Numbered from the stretch's first letter, positions 15,894-24,047 are shown. The stretch is 64,000 nt of DNA from S015-6 sp964479535 (GCA_964479535.1 CAYZMM010000021.1:1-64000), one strand, 5' to 3'. Program-made: numbers and translations. The notes: a model not told the origin generated them from the sequence alone.

Positions 15894-17333
15894 ATGCAGC
15901 GCATTCGTGCCACATTCACGAAGAGGCCAGCGAGCCCGGTCTTGACCGCCTCCCTGCTCGGCGCCGTCTTCGCATGGCTGGCAGGCACCTCCGGGTGCAC
16001 CTACATGAACACCCGCACCCCGGGAGAAACCATCCGCTACGAGGAGAGGGTCGGTCGGCAGTTCTCCCTCGAGGCCTCCACCTATTTCCGCTGGATGGAC
16101 GAGCCCGAAGTGCTCGACTTCATCAAGGACATCGGGCATCGGCTCTCCGCCCATGTCGTGGGATCCCCCTATGAATACCGGTTCTACGTGATACGCGACC
16201 CGACGATGAACGCCTTTGCCGTCCCCGGGGGATACATCTGTTTCTTTGCGGGCCTTATCGCCCAGTCGGACACGGTGGACGGCCTGGCCGGGGTGATGGC
16301 CCACGAGATCTCCCACGTGGAAGGAAACCACTTCATTCGGGGCCAGAAGAAGATGGATGTGGCCAACGTCGCCAGCCTGGCGGCGACCATCCTGGCGGCG
16401 ACTCTGGGAGGCGGCCAGGGGGCGGCCGCGGGGGCGACCCTGGCCCAGGCCGCGCAGCAGACCGCGTCCCTGCACTACAGCCGCGAGTTCGAGCGGGAGG
16501 CGGACCGGGAGGGTGTCGAGTTGATGGCGGCGGCGGGGTTCGACCCGGATGGGATCGTGGCCGTTTTCAAGCGTTTCCACGCCCTGGCGCGTCTTTACGC
16601 CGCGGACATTCCGCCCTATTTCTACACCCACCCTCTTCCTGCGGAACGGATCTACGAGGTGGAGGGATGGGCCAAGGCCATGAGCGGGGTCCAGCGGGCG
16701 AGACCGCAGCTGGAGACCCAGTTCGACCTGGCGCGCATCACGGCGAGGCTGAGGACCGAGCGGTTCGATGCGCTCTCGGCCTGGCAGAAGGAGAGGGTGG
16801 AGGAAAACCCTGACAGCGCCAGAGAGAAGTTCCTGCTCGGCTACCTCCACCTGAAGCGGGGGAACCTGTCCCTTGCCGAGGAATATCTCCAGAAGGCCTT
16901 GGACATGGACAGCTCCATCGTCGAGCACTATCTCTACCTGGCCCGGACGTATCATCTTTCCGGAAACCTGGTGAAGGCGAGGGAGCTGTTCGAGGCGGCC
17001 AACGAAATGGCTCCGCAGAACCACCTCGTGGAGGTCTTCTACGGCGACCTGATGGCCCAGGGGGAGGGCTGGTTGGAGGCCCTGCACCATTACCAGAGGG
17101 CGGCCATCCTGAACCCGAGGTCGTGCATCGCACACGCCAGCCTGGCCAAGGCGTACGAACGGATCCAGGAGCGGGGTAAGTCCTATTACGAGCTGGCCCT
17201 TTCCGACAAGTGCGCGGGCCGGTATCTGAAGGCCGTTTACTACTTCCAGAAGGCCCTGAAGCACCTGAAAAAGGACAGCAGAGAGGCGAAGCTGGCCAAG
17301 GCCGAGCTCACCTGGATGGGAATCGAAGAATGA
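15894..17333 (+). CDS. M48 family metallopeptidase with TPR tail (BepA/LoiP-like)
   Basis: 479 residues from MQRIRATF. This start places a hydrophobic segment and a possible lipobox (AGTSGC) at the N-terminus, so the protein is exported and may be a lipoprotein. The M48 domain has HEISH in GVMAHEISHVEGNHF, with the downstream Glu ligand in SREFEREADREGVELM. The C-terminal third has TPR-like repeats (LGYLHLKRGNLSLAEEYLQK and following). BepA-type proteins act in the periplasm on outer-membrane protein assembly. No ribosome site precedes this ATG; Met codons at 15819 and 15849 are alternatives but would bury the signal sequence. Confidence 0.88.
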   Translation: MQRIRATFTKRPASPVLTASLLGAVFAWLAGTSGCTYMNTRTPGETIRYEERVGRQFSLEASTYFRWMDEPEVLDFIKDIGHRLSAHVVGSPYEYRFYVIRDPTMNAFAVPGGYICFFAGLIAQSDTVDGLAGVMAHEISHVEGNHFIRGQKKMDVANVASLAATILAATLGGGQGAAAGATLAQAAQQTASLHYSREFEREADREGVELMAAAGFDPDGIVAVFKRFHALARLYAADIPPYFYTHPLPAERIYEVEGWAKAMSGVQRARPQLETQFDLARITARLRTERFDALSAWQKERVEENPDSAREKFLLGYLHLKRGNLSLAEEYLQKALDMDSSIVEHYLYLARTYHLSGNLVKARELFEAANEMAPQNHLVEVFYGDLMAQGEGWLEALHHYQRAAILNPRSCIAHASLAKAYERIQERGKSYYELALSDKCAGRYLKAVYYFQKALKHLKKDSREAKLAKAELTWMGIEE

Positions 17334-17455
17334 CAGGCCGCTGAAAAAGGCCCATCTGCGGTGTTGCACTCACCCTTCGTCACTGCGGCGTACGGTGTAC
17401 GCCTCGTTCCAAAGGGGTTCGTGCGCCTTGCATCCGGACCTTTTTGAGCGGCCTG
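17334..17455. repeat. Dispersed MITE-like repeat, family A, copy 1
   Basis: A 122-base element with imperfect terminal inverted repeats: CAGGCCGCTGAAAAAGG at the left (17334-17350) and CCTTTTTGAGCGGCCTG at the right (17439-17455). Its interior (GTTGCACTC, CCTTCGTC, GCGTAC, GCATCCGGACC) matches the element at 35373-35500. It starts at the base after the stop of the M48 gene and could act as a bidirectional terminator or mRNA 3' hairpin between convergent genes. Confidence 0.8.
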
Positions 17456-17560
17456 TAGCAACTCAGGGGACGTTAGACGCCGTAACCCTCGGGGACGCCC
17501 TTCTTTATATGCGCAAACTTAGGGGACGTTAGGCGCCGTCATCCCCGCGAACGCGGGGAT
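17456..17560. repeat. Short repeats: GGGGACGTTAGxCGCCGT pair and GC hairpin
   Basis: GGGGACGTTAGACGCCGT (17466-17483) recurs as GGGGACGTTAGGCGCCGT (17522-17539). The palindrome ATCCCCGC-GAAC-GCGGGGAT follows at 17541-17560. The last part lies inside the 3' end of the metallophosphoesterase gene. Confidence 0.55.
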
Positions 17561-18357
17561 CCAGGAGTGGAGTGGTGGATGGGAGCCTCCTCTACTTCCA
17601 TCAAGAAGTACGGCGCGAAGTCTACGGAGTCGCAGGAGACGAGGACGTAGCGAACGCCCCGGTTCACGAAGTCCCAGGTCCTGTTTCGGGGCAGCCCGAG
17701 GTTGTGCAGGTGGCCGAAGACGCAGACATCGGCCCCGTGCTTTTCGAGGAGCCTGGTGACGGCCGTTCCCCGCCCGGATTCGTCCGTCGGCGGGAAATGG
17801 GTCATCACGATGCGCAGGCGTGCATCCGGGGCGATCGAGGCCAGCGAGAGCTCCAGTCGGCCCAGTTCCCTGCGAAAGATCTTCTCGTCATGAGGGGCCT
17901 CGTGCAGGCTCCGCTCCGGGGCTTCCCGGTCCTTTTCGGGCAGGATCTCGAGGGGGTCTTCGTAGGGGATCTCCAGGTCGGGCATGTTCCACAAACGCGT
18001 TCCGCCGATTGCAGCGCGGCCGAAGGCGATCGAGTCGTACTGAAGCGCGAAGAGCGAGGTTCCGTCGATGTGCTCCCGGAGTCGCGAAATGCTCGGCCAC
18101 CAGTAGTCGTGGTTTCCCTTGATCAGGACCTTCCTGCCCGGCAGACGATCCAGCCAGGCGAGGTCCTCTTCCGCCTCCTCGAAGCGCATGGCCCAGGAGA
18201 TGTCGCCCGGGACGAGCACCAGGTCCTGATGGCCGACCCGGTCCTCCCAGTTCGCCGCGATCTGCCGCTCATGGTCCTTCCATTGCGGACCGAAGATGCC
18301 CATCGGCTTGTCCACGGCGTGTCCGAGGTGCAGGTCTCCGATCGCGAATAGCTTCAT
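17539..18357 (-). CDS. Metallophosphoesterase (calcineurin-like)
   Basis: 272 residues. All five blocks of the family are visible: IGDLHLGH (DxH), PGDISWA (GD), IKGNHDYWW (GNHD), MTHFPP and FGHLHN (GHxH), giving the di-metal site. The substrate is unknown; such stand-alone proteins act on phosphodiesters or phosphomonoesters in the cytoplasm. The ATG overlaps the stop of the upstream gene in ATGA (18354-18357), so the two are translationally coupled. The final residues (STPGSPRSRG) are encoded by the dispersed hairpin repeat, so the original C-terminus has been replaced or extended by a repeat insertion. Confidence 0.88.
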   Translation of the reverse strand: MKLFAIGDLHLGHAVDKPMGIFGPQWKDHERQIAANWEDRVGHQDLVLVPGDISWAMRFEEAEEDLAWLDRLPGRKVLIKGNHDYWWPSISRLREHIDGTSLFALQYDSIAFGRAAIGGTRLWNMPDLEIPYEDPLEILPEKDREAPERSLHEAPHDEKIFRRELGRLELSLASIAPDARLRIVMTHFPPTDESGRGTAVTRLLEKHGADVCVFGHLHNLGLPRNRTWDFVNRGVRYVLVSCDSVDFAPYFLMEVEEAPIHHSTPGSPRSRG

Positions 18358-19469
18358 GGCCCGCTCGAACCCGTTCCCTTCCCTGGCCTGCATTCGGTCT
18401 TGTGGATCGGTGCCTTCCTTCCCTCGCTGGCCGTGTAGATACTGCTCCCCGACGCCGACAAGCCCAAAGATTCGCCCTGCTCCTCCGTGGCCAGCGGCAA
18501 CGTACGAGGCGGGGAGGCAAAGGCCTCTGCGATCCCGCCCTTCGCAGGTCGGGTGTATGCATAGGCTGCGAAGTAGTCCCGAAGCACGATCCATGTACCA
18601 TCCCGGGTGATATCGCCCCCGGTCAGGGAGGCTCGGCCAGGGAGGATCGCCACCCTCTCCAGGGTGGCGGGCTCACCGGAGTCCAGACTGCCGGGAAAAC
18701 GGTAGACTACCCCTGCTGATCCACCCGGCTCCTTGGTGATCAGGTAGGGGATGCCGGTGGCAGGGTCTACGAACAGAGTCTCCGCGTCGTGGGGCCCGTC
18801 GGGGTACCTGCACTCGAACTTCTCGGTACCCACGAGGGTTGCAAGGACGGTCGGCCCGCCAAGGGCCACCGCCGGCTCCCGGATTCTGTAGATTTGAATC
18901 TGCGGCCGCTTTCGCCGGTTGTCTCCGATGTCGGCCACGTAGAGGCAGTCACTGCCCGGTTCGTCGCAGGGTCCCAGGGCCATGTCTTCCCAGTCCACGG
19001 CATCGGCGTGCGCCAGATGAAAGATCGCCTTCAGTTCTCCGTCCTCGCGTACGGCGAACAGCCTCGCCCCATCGCCCGAGTCGTTGTGCACCCAAAGAAT
19101 CCCCGGGTTCTTCCGGCTCACGACCAGCCCGGAGCATTCCGTGATCTCAGGCGATGCGAAGCTGCCCACCCGTTCGAACGGACCGCACCGGTCACCGGTC
19201 GGATCTCCGGTTTGAGCAAACGTGGCAGAGCCGAGAAGAAGCACCAGGAAGAGAGCTGCCGGAAGACTGCGAGCGGAGCGCGGCAGCCCCCCGCATGCCC
19301 CGGCACCCCGGGGATTGCCGCGTCGCTCCGCTCCTCGCAATCTCCCTCTGGTGTGGTAACGTGGCCTATGACAGCCATCCTTCACAATTCCAAGCCTTCC
19401 ATGGGGTGATTCGCCGATTGCCGGTGCTTCCGGGTTTGCGTCCGCTCCGAGGTCTTCTCTGTCAACCAC
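18354..19469 (-). CDS. Secreted protein of unknown function, probable beta-propeller; 5' end disturbed by a repeat
   Basis: A signal-like core LPAALFLVLLLGSATFAQ is followed by about 285 residues with repeated short beta segments such as ILWVHNDSGDGARLFAV, DCLYVADIGDNRRKRPQIQIYR and GVVYRFPGSLDSG. These suggest a propeller of the kind that binds sugars or phytate-like ligands; no catalytic motif is recognised. The start is uncertain. The only in-frame ATG (19469) puts about 65 residues before the signal core, and most of that is encoded by the family B repeat at 19266-19347. Non-ATG starts inside the repeat (TTG, or a CTG just before PRSARSLPAA) would give a normal signal peptide. It overlaps the phosphoesterase start. 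Confidence 0.6.
   Translation of the reverse strand: MVDREDLGADANPEAPAIGESPHGRLGIVKDGCHRPRYHTRGRLRGAERRGNPRGAGACGGLPRSARSLPAALFLVLLLGSATFAQTGDPTGDRCGPFERVGSFASPEITECSGLVVSRKNPGILWVHNDSGDGARLFAVREDGELKAIFHLAHADAVDWEDMALGPCDEPGSDCLYVADIGDNRRKRPQIQIYRIREPAVALGGPTVLATLVGTEKFECRYPDGPHDAETLFVDPATGIPYLITKEPGGSAGVVYRFPGSLDSGEPATLERVAILPGRASLTGGDITRDGTWIVLRDYFAAYAYTRPAKGGIAEAFASPPRTLPLATEEQGESLGLSASGSSIYTASEGRKAPIHKTECRPGKGTGSSGP
19266..19347. repeat. Dispersed palindromic repeat, family B, copy 3
   Basis: The arms CTGCGAGCGGAGCGCGGCAG and GGGGATTGCCGCGTCGC plus TCCGCTCCTCGCAATCTCC form an imperfect long hairpin. It matches copies at 2529-2616 and 7835-7970 and lies over the 5' end of the secreted-protein gene. 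Confidence 0.7.
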
Positions 19470-19477
19470 CCAATCCT

Positions 19478-19513
19478 CCTCCAGGGCCCGGGGCCTGACC
19501 CCTGACCCCTGAT
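19478..19513. repeat. CCCTGACCCCTGA tract
   Basis: A run of CCTGACCCCTGACCCCTGAT lies between the end of the ETF fusion gene and the upstream end of the secreted-protein frame. Tracts of the same type lie at 4983-5013 and 40808-40848, and in inverse orientation near 33065-33095. Confidence 0.5.
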
Positions 19514-19524
19514 GGCTGGAGCAC

Positions 19525-21162
19525 TCAAGGTGTATACAGCACGACGATCAGCTCGGTCTTCTGTGTCGACGGATTTCGCAGATGATGGGGAATCGAGGCC
19601 TCGAAGTGAAGGCTGTCGCCCCTCTTCATCGCATGCAGGTCTTCCCCCACCTTGATTTCCACCTCCCCCCGAAGCACGTAGACGAACTCTTCCCCTTCGT
19701 GCTTGTATTCGATCATCTTGTGATCTCTTCGGGGATCGATCGTGATGCGGAAGGCCCTGAGGTGCTTCTGCTCCGCCCCCGGCGTGAGGGTTCGATAGGA
19801 ATAGTTCCGGGTTCTCTTCGTGAAGCTCTCCACCCGCCGCCGGTCGGCTCGGGCCCCGTCCGCCATGGTCAGGAAGGGCGCCGGATCCACCCGGTAGAGC
19901 TGTGCGAACCGCAGCAGCAGGGAGACCGAGGGCGTGGCCCGGTTCTCTTCGATCTCCTGCACATCCCTGGAAGGCACCTCGAGTGCCCGGGCGACCTCCG
20001 CGACCTGGAGGCCTCGATCTTCCCGGAGGTCCCTCAGCCGCTTGCCGAGGCCCCGGATCGGCTTTCCGAGCCCCTCGGGATAGACCTCCTCCGAAGACTT
20101 CCCGTATTGCTCGATCAGAACCCTCTGAAGCCTGCGGATCAGCTCGGGCAGGATCTGTTTTACATCCCCGACGATTCCGAGGTCGGAGTGAGCGAAGATC
20201 GACGCCTTCGGGTCCCGGTTGACCCCGATCACGCAGCGGGATTGCTGGATGGCCGTGGTGAACTGCGTGGCCCCGGATATTCCGAAGGCAAGCAGTACGT
20301 CGGGGGCGACCGTTCGGCCCGTCTGTCCGATCATCCTGTCCTCGTCGACCCAGTGGGCATGTACGGCGGGCCTCGTGGCGCCGACTTCGCCCTCGAGCAG
20401 CCTCGCCAGGTCCCAGAGGGCCTGGAAGCGGCCTTCACTTCCGACACCCCGCCCACCGCAGACCACGACGCGCGCGGCTTCCAGGGTTCGGTCCGCGTCC
20501 GGGTCCTTCTCCGCCCCGAGCCGCTTCACCCGCTCCTTGATGGATGCTCCGGGAAAGGGGACCTTCCGGAACTCGGTCGACTTTTCCTGTCCGGCCGGCA
20601 GATCGCCGCCGTTATCCAGGACGGCGTCCGGCCGCACCGTTGCCATCTGGGGCCGTCTCTTCGGGGTCAGGATCCTTCCGTAAATCTGGTCCCCGAAGGC
20701 GGATACGGTCTGGACCAGAAGCCCGGTCTCCGTGTCGATGCCCAGGCGGATGCAGTCCGCGCACAGGCCCGTGTCCAGCCGTGCTGCCAGCCTGGGGGCC
20801 AGCTCCCGGCCGCAATCGTTCGACAGGAACAGGAGGATCTCGGGGCGATGCTCCCGGCTGAGGTGGGCCAGCGCACCGGTGAACGTCTCCTGCCGATAGT
20901 GCTCGAGGCGCGGGTGATCCATGAAGAGGACCCGGTGGGCCGGGCCCTGCCGGAAGAACGCCAGATGCGCTTCGAGATTCCGCCCCAGGACCACGAGCGA
21001 AAGAGGTACGGACCGCACGGCCGCCAGGCCCGAGGCGACGTCCAGAAGGGAGGCGGTCGCCTTCTTCAGCGCTTCCGTGCGAAGATCGCCGAAGACCCAG
21101 ACACCCCCATCCTCATTGCCCGGCCGGTCGGCCGCTTCCCTCTTCTTGCCGTGATCTCCCAC
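19525..21162 (-). CDS. EtfA fused to XRE helix-turn-helix and cupin domains
   Basis: 545 residues. Residues 18-345 are a full ETF alpha subunit. The N-domain is followed by an FAD domain with GGRGVGSEGRF (236-246), GATRPAVHAHWVDED (261-275), MIGQTGRTVAPDVLLAFGIS (277-296), VNRDPKASIFAHSDLGIVGD (314-333). Residues 372-431 are an XRE HTH (LGKRLRDLREDRGLQVAEVA) and 478-545 a cupin (HEGEEFVYVLRGEVEI, then PHHLRNPS). The HTH-cupin part is what is usually a separate regulator. The frame is open throughout, so the fusion is real in this sequence. It lies seven bases after etfB, last in an overlapping operon with an acyl-CoA dehydrogenase. A flavin- or redox-sensing transcription factor is an attractive inference. 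Confidence 0.92.
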   Translation of the reverse strand: MGDHGKKREAADRPGNEDGGVWVFGDLRTEALKKATASLLDVASGLAAVRSVPLSLVVLGRNLEAHLAFFRQGPAHRVLFMDHPRLEHYRQETFTGALAHLSREHRPEILLFLSNDCGRELAPRLAARLDTGLCADCIRLGIDTETGLLVQTVSAFGDQIYGRILTPKRRPQMATVRPDAVLDNGGDLPAGQEKSTEFRKVPFPGASIKERVKRLGAEKDPDADRTLEAARVVVCGGRGVGSEGRFQALWDLARLLEGEVGATRPAVHAHWVDEDRMIGQTGRTVAPDVLLAFGISGATQFTTAIQQSRCVIGVNRDPKASIFAHSDLGIVGDVKQILPELIRRLQRVLIEQYGKSSEEVYPEGLGKPIRGLGKRLRDLREDRGLQVAEVARALEVPSRDVQEIEENRATPSVSLLLRFAQLYRVDPAPFLTMADGARADRRRVESFTKRTRNYSYRTLTPGAEQKHLRAFRITIDPRRDHKMIEYKHEGEEFVYVLRGEVEIKVGEDLHAMKRGDSLHFEASIPHHLRNPSTQKTELIVVLYTP

Positions 21163-21169
21163 CGCCCCC

Positions 21170-21967
21170 TCAGCCTCCGAGCACGTTGTGTCTCCTAAGG
21201 ATGTCCAGGATCCGCTCCGCCGCCTCGGCCGGCCGGGTCTGAAGGATCTCCGCGGAGCGGGAATGCCTCAAGACCGCATAGTCGCCCGCGACGGTGGGGG
21301 ACCCCTCCCAGCCGATCCGTTCGGGATCCAGGTCCAGATCCTGCTTCCCCCAGCGCTCGATCTCCGGTCTTCCAAAGGCCCCCTCCACCGATCCGAGGGC
21401 CAGGGGGCTTCCGGTCTGCATCTTCCCGGCGACGGTGATCAAGGCCGGCATGGGCAGGACCAGCCTCTCCCGCATGCCGTCCAGGGTTCGCTCCACACGC
21501 AGAGTCCGGTCCCTGCAGACCGCCTTGCCCACGTGGGCCGCCATGGGCAGGTCGAGGATTTCCGCCAGCTGCGGCCCCACCTGAGCCGTGTCGCTGTCCA
21601 GGGTCCTGGCACCGCAGAGGATCAGCGAGAATCCGCCGAGCTTCCGGACGCCGGCAGCAAGCGTGTGTGCCGTTGCCAGTGTATCTGCGCCTGCAAATGC
21701 CGGGTCCGAAAGGAGGATCGCCCTGTCCACGCCGAAGGCCAGGGCCTCCCGGAGGGCCTCCTCCGCCTGGGGAGGGCCCATGGACATGACCGCCACGGTG
21801 CCGCCGTTCTTCTCCTTCAGGGCCACGGCGAACCGGAGGACCCGGCGATCGTAGGGGTTCAGGATTCCCTCGGTCCTCGCACGGTCGATCTGGATGACAT
21901 CGCCCGTCTTCTTGAAGACAGGCTCCCGGGGAACCTGTTTGATGCAGACGACCCAGGTCGGTTTCAT
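21170..21967 (-). CDS. etfB: Electron transfer flavoprotein beta subunit
   Basis: 265 residues with the EtfB fold: VCIKQVPREPVFK at the start, NPYDRRVLRFAVALKEK, and the nucleotide-binding loop GARTLDSDTAQVGPQLAEIL. The DTAQVGPQ wording resembles ETFs of anaerobes, including bifurcating ones, more than the DCNQTGQ type of mitochondrial ETF; that is only a hint. It would pair with the EtfA half of the downstream fusion and pass electrons from the acyl-CoA dehydrogenase. Its ATG overlaps the dehydrogenase stop (21964-21967). Confidence 0.92.
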   Translation of the reverse strand: MKPTWVVCIKQVPREPVFKKTGDVIQIDRARTEGILNPYDRRVLRFAVALKEKNGGTVAVMSMGPPQAEEALREALAFGVDRAILLSDPAFAGADTLATAHTLAAGVRKLGGFSLILCGARTLDSDTAQVGPQLAEILDLPMAAHVGKAVCRDRTLRVERTLDGMRERLVLPMPALITVAGKMQTGSPLALGSVEGAFGRPEIERWGKQDLDLDPERIGWEGSPTVAGDYAVLRHSRSAEILQTRPAEAAERILDILRRHNVLGG

Positions 21968-23133
21968 GACGTGGAGGTCTCCTTGAGGCTTCTGGCGATC
22001 ACCATGCGCTGGATCTCGGACGTTCCTTCATAGATCTCGGTGACACGGGCGTCCCGCCAGTAGCGCTCGATCGGATAGCTCTTCGAATACCCGTATCCTC
22101 CGTGGATCTGCACCCCACGGGATGCGGTACGGCTCGCGGCTTCGCTGGCGTAGAGCTTGGCCATGGCCGATGCAGAGGAGAAGGGCCGCCCGCTGTCCCT
22201 CAGCCACCCCGTCCGGTAGACGAGCAGGCGGGCCGCTTCGACCTCGGTGGCCGTGTCGGCAAGCATGTTCTGTATCGACTGGAACTGGGCCAGCGGCGCC
22301 TTGAACTGGACGCGCTGCCGGGCGTATTCGAGGGACACGTCGAGGCTCGCCTGGGCGATGCCGAGGGCCTGGGATGCGATCCCGATGCGGCCCACATCCA
22401 GGGTCTGCAGGGCGATCCGCACGCCGTCTCCGGGCCGGCCGAGCAGGTTCTCCTTCGGCACCGGGCAATCGGTCATGATCAGGGAGGAAACCGGGTTGGA
22501 GCGCATGCCGCAGAGGTCCTCGAGGGGGCCCACCGCAAACCCGCGCATGCCCCTCTCCAGGATCAGGGTGCTGAGGCCCCGCTTTCTGTCCTCCGGGTCG
22601 GTGCGGGCCAGGATCACGGCCACCCCGGCGATCGCCCCGTTCGTGACCCAGATCTTGTTTCCGTTCACGATGTACCGATCGCCGTCCGGGATGGCGGTCG
22701 CCTCCGTGGCCGAGGCATCCGATCCCGCGTTCGGCTCTGTCACGCAGAAAGCGCCGACTCGTTCTCCGGAGCACATGCCCGGAAGAATCCGCGCCTTCTG
22801 GTCATCCGTTCCGTACGCCTCGATCGGGTAGAGGGACACGCTGTTATGTACGGTGACGGTCAGGGCGATGCCGGCGCAGACCCGCGCCAGCTCCTCGATC
22901 GTGACGGCGTAACTGATCGTGTCCAGGCCGGCCCCTCCCCATTCCGGCGAGGCCTGCAGGCCGAACAGGTTCATCGCCTTCATGTCGTCCATCAGTTCCC
23001 AGGGAAAGCGCGCCTGCTGATCGAGCTCGTGGGCGATCGGGCCGATGCGGCTCGTGGCGAACTCCCGTACGGTCCTGCGAATGACCCGTTGTTTCGGGTT
23101 GATCTCGAAGTCCAAAGCCGATCTCCCGTTCAA
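21964..23133 (-). CDS. Acyl-CoA dehydrogenase
   Basis: 389 residues, the usual ACAD length. FAD and substrate motifs are present: AFCVTEPNAGSDASA, WVTNGAIAGVAVILART, the helix RQRVQFKAPLAQFQSIQNML, QIHGGYGYSKSYPIERYWRD and the C-terminal YEGTSEIQRMVIAR, whose Glu is the usual catalytic base for short-chain enzymes. It oxidises an acyl-CoA to the enoyl-CoA and passes electrons to ETF, encoded immediately downstream. Both ends overlap neighbours by four bases (ATGA), so the operon is translationally coupled. The chain-length preference cannot be read from sequence here. Confidence 0.94.
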   Translation of the reverse strand: MNGRSALDFEINPKQRVIRRTVREFATSRIGPIAHELDQQARFPWELMDDMKAMNLFGLQASPEWGGAGLDTISYAVTIEELARVCAGIALTVTVHNSVSLYPIEAYGTDDQKARILPGMCSGERVGAFCVTEPNAGSDASATEATAIPDGDRYIVNGNKIWVTNGAIAGVAVILARTDPEDRKRGLSTLILERGMRGFAVGPLEDLCGMRSNPVSSLIMTDCPVPKENLLGRPGDGVRIALQTLDVGRIGIASQALGIAQASLDVSLEYARQRVQFKAPLAQFQSIQNMLADTATEVEAARLLVYRTGWLRDSGRPFSSASAMAKLYASEAASRTASRGVQIHGGYGYSKSYPIERYWRDARVTEIYEGTSEIQRMVIARSLKETSTS

Positions 23134-24047
23134 TCCCGTCGGGCAGCTTCTTCCTGAAAGGCGACCACGATCGGGCGGATGCAGCCCCGAAACGTGATCG
23201 GCGTTCCCTTGAAGTCCTCGAGAAGATGGTCCATGAACCCGGGCCGGTACGGAACCCTGCGGTAATCATAATCCTCGGGCACCAGCCGCACCTGTTCGCG
23301 GCCGAAAAACCCGTCGGCGGGATGCTCGCGTCTGGCAACGGCACGGGGCAGGTTCAGGAGCCCGATCATCCGGCGAAAGTTCTTGAATGCGAAACGCCGC
23401 GACAGGTAGCAGTCGGCCATCCTCTTCTTGACCTCCAGTTCTTTCCCGTCGAGCGCCATCCAGCACGTCTCCACCCGGTCTTCGGGACGCGATCGTCCCG
23501 CCAGAAGGGCGGTGAGCACGTATTCCGGAAACTGGTACAGCGGAATGCGTCCCTCCACCTCCTTCTCGAAGCTCCGGACGGCCAGGGCCCCGAAGAAATG
23601 GGCCAGGCTGTGTTCCGGGTGACCGCCCTGAAAGGCCACGGTAAAGGCCACGTCCGGCCGGAATTCGTAGACCGCCTCGGCCAGGGCCCCCCGGATGGGC
23701 TCGAAGAAGGCGACGACCTCGGACAACCGAAGGGGGTGATTCTTGAGCCGGGCCAGGTTCCGGTAGATCTGTTCCTCCGAATACCCGCAGAACCGGGCCT
23801 GGTCGGCTCCAAGTCCTGCGGTCCCGAGGCTGTGGAGGGCTTCGGCCTTCAGGACAGCCGCGTATCGGGCCGGGTCCGCGCTTTCGGTCCGTGCCCGGAC
23901 GTCCCCGTTGGTCATGAAGACCACCCGGATCCGGTCCCTGAGCCGCTGGAGAATCCCGGAGCAGGCCAGCTCGTCGGTCGGGTGGGCGAGCACCAGAAGG
24001 GGCCGCTCGCTCCCGGACAATATCTGTATGAACGACCTTGCATTCAC
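23130..24047 (-). CDS. PIG-L/LmbE family deacetylase-like protein
   Basis: 305 residues. The start LLVLAHPTDELACSG matches the family's AHPDDE motif, and GGHPEHSLAH supplies the later histidines. In the motif the first Asp, the usual general base, is Thr, while the metal-ligand His and second Asp are kept. Metal binding is therefore likely but N-acetyl hydrolase activity doubtful or altered. PIG-L enzymes deacetylate N-acetylglucosamine conjugates, for example in thiol-cofactor synthesis. It is the first gene of the acyl-CoA dehydrogenase/ETF operon and overlaps the next gene by four bases, so it probably serves the same process; the substrate is unknown. Confidence 0.82.
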   Translation of the reverse strand: MNARSFIQILSGSERPLLVLAHPTDELACSGILQRLRDRIRVVFMTNGDVRARTESADPARYAAVLKAEALHSLGTAGLGADQARFCGYSEEQIYRNLARLKNHPLRLSEVVAFFEPIRGALAEAVYEFRPDVAFTVAFQGGHPEHSLAHFFGALAVRSFEKEVEGRIPLYQFPEYVLTALLAGRSRPEDRVETCWMALDGKELEVKKRMADCYLSRRFAFKNFRRMIGLLNLPRAVARREHPADGFFGREQVRLVPEDYDYRRVPYRPGFMDHLLEDFKGTPITFRGCIRPIVVAFQEEAARRD

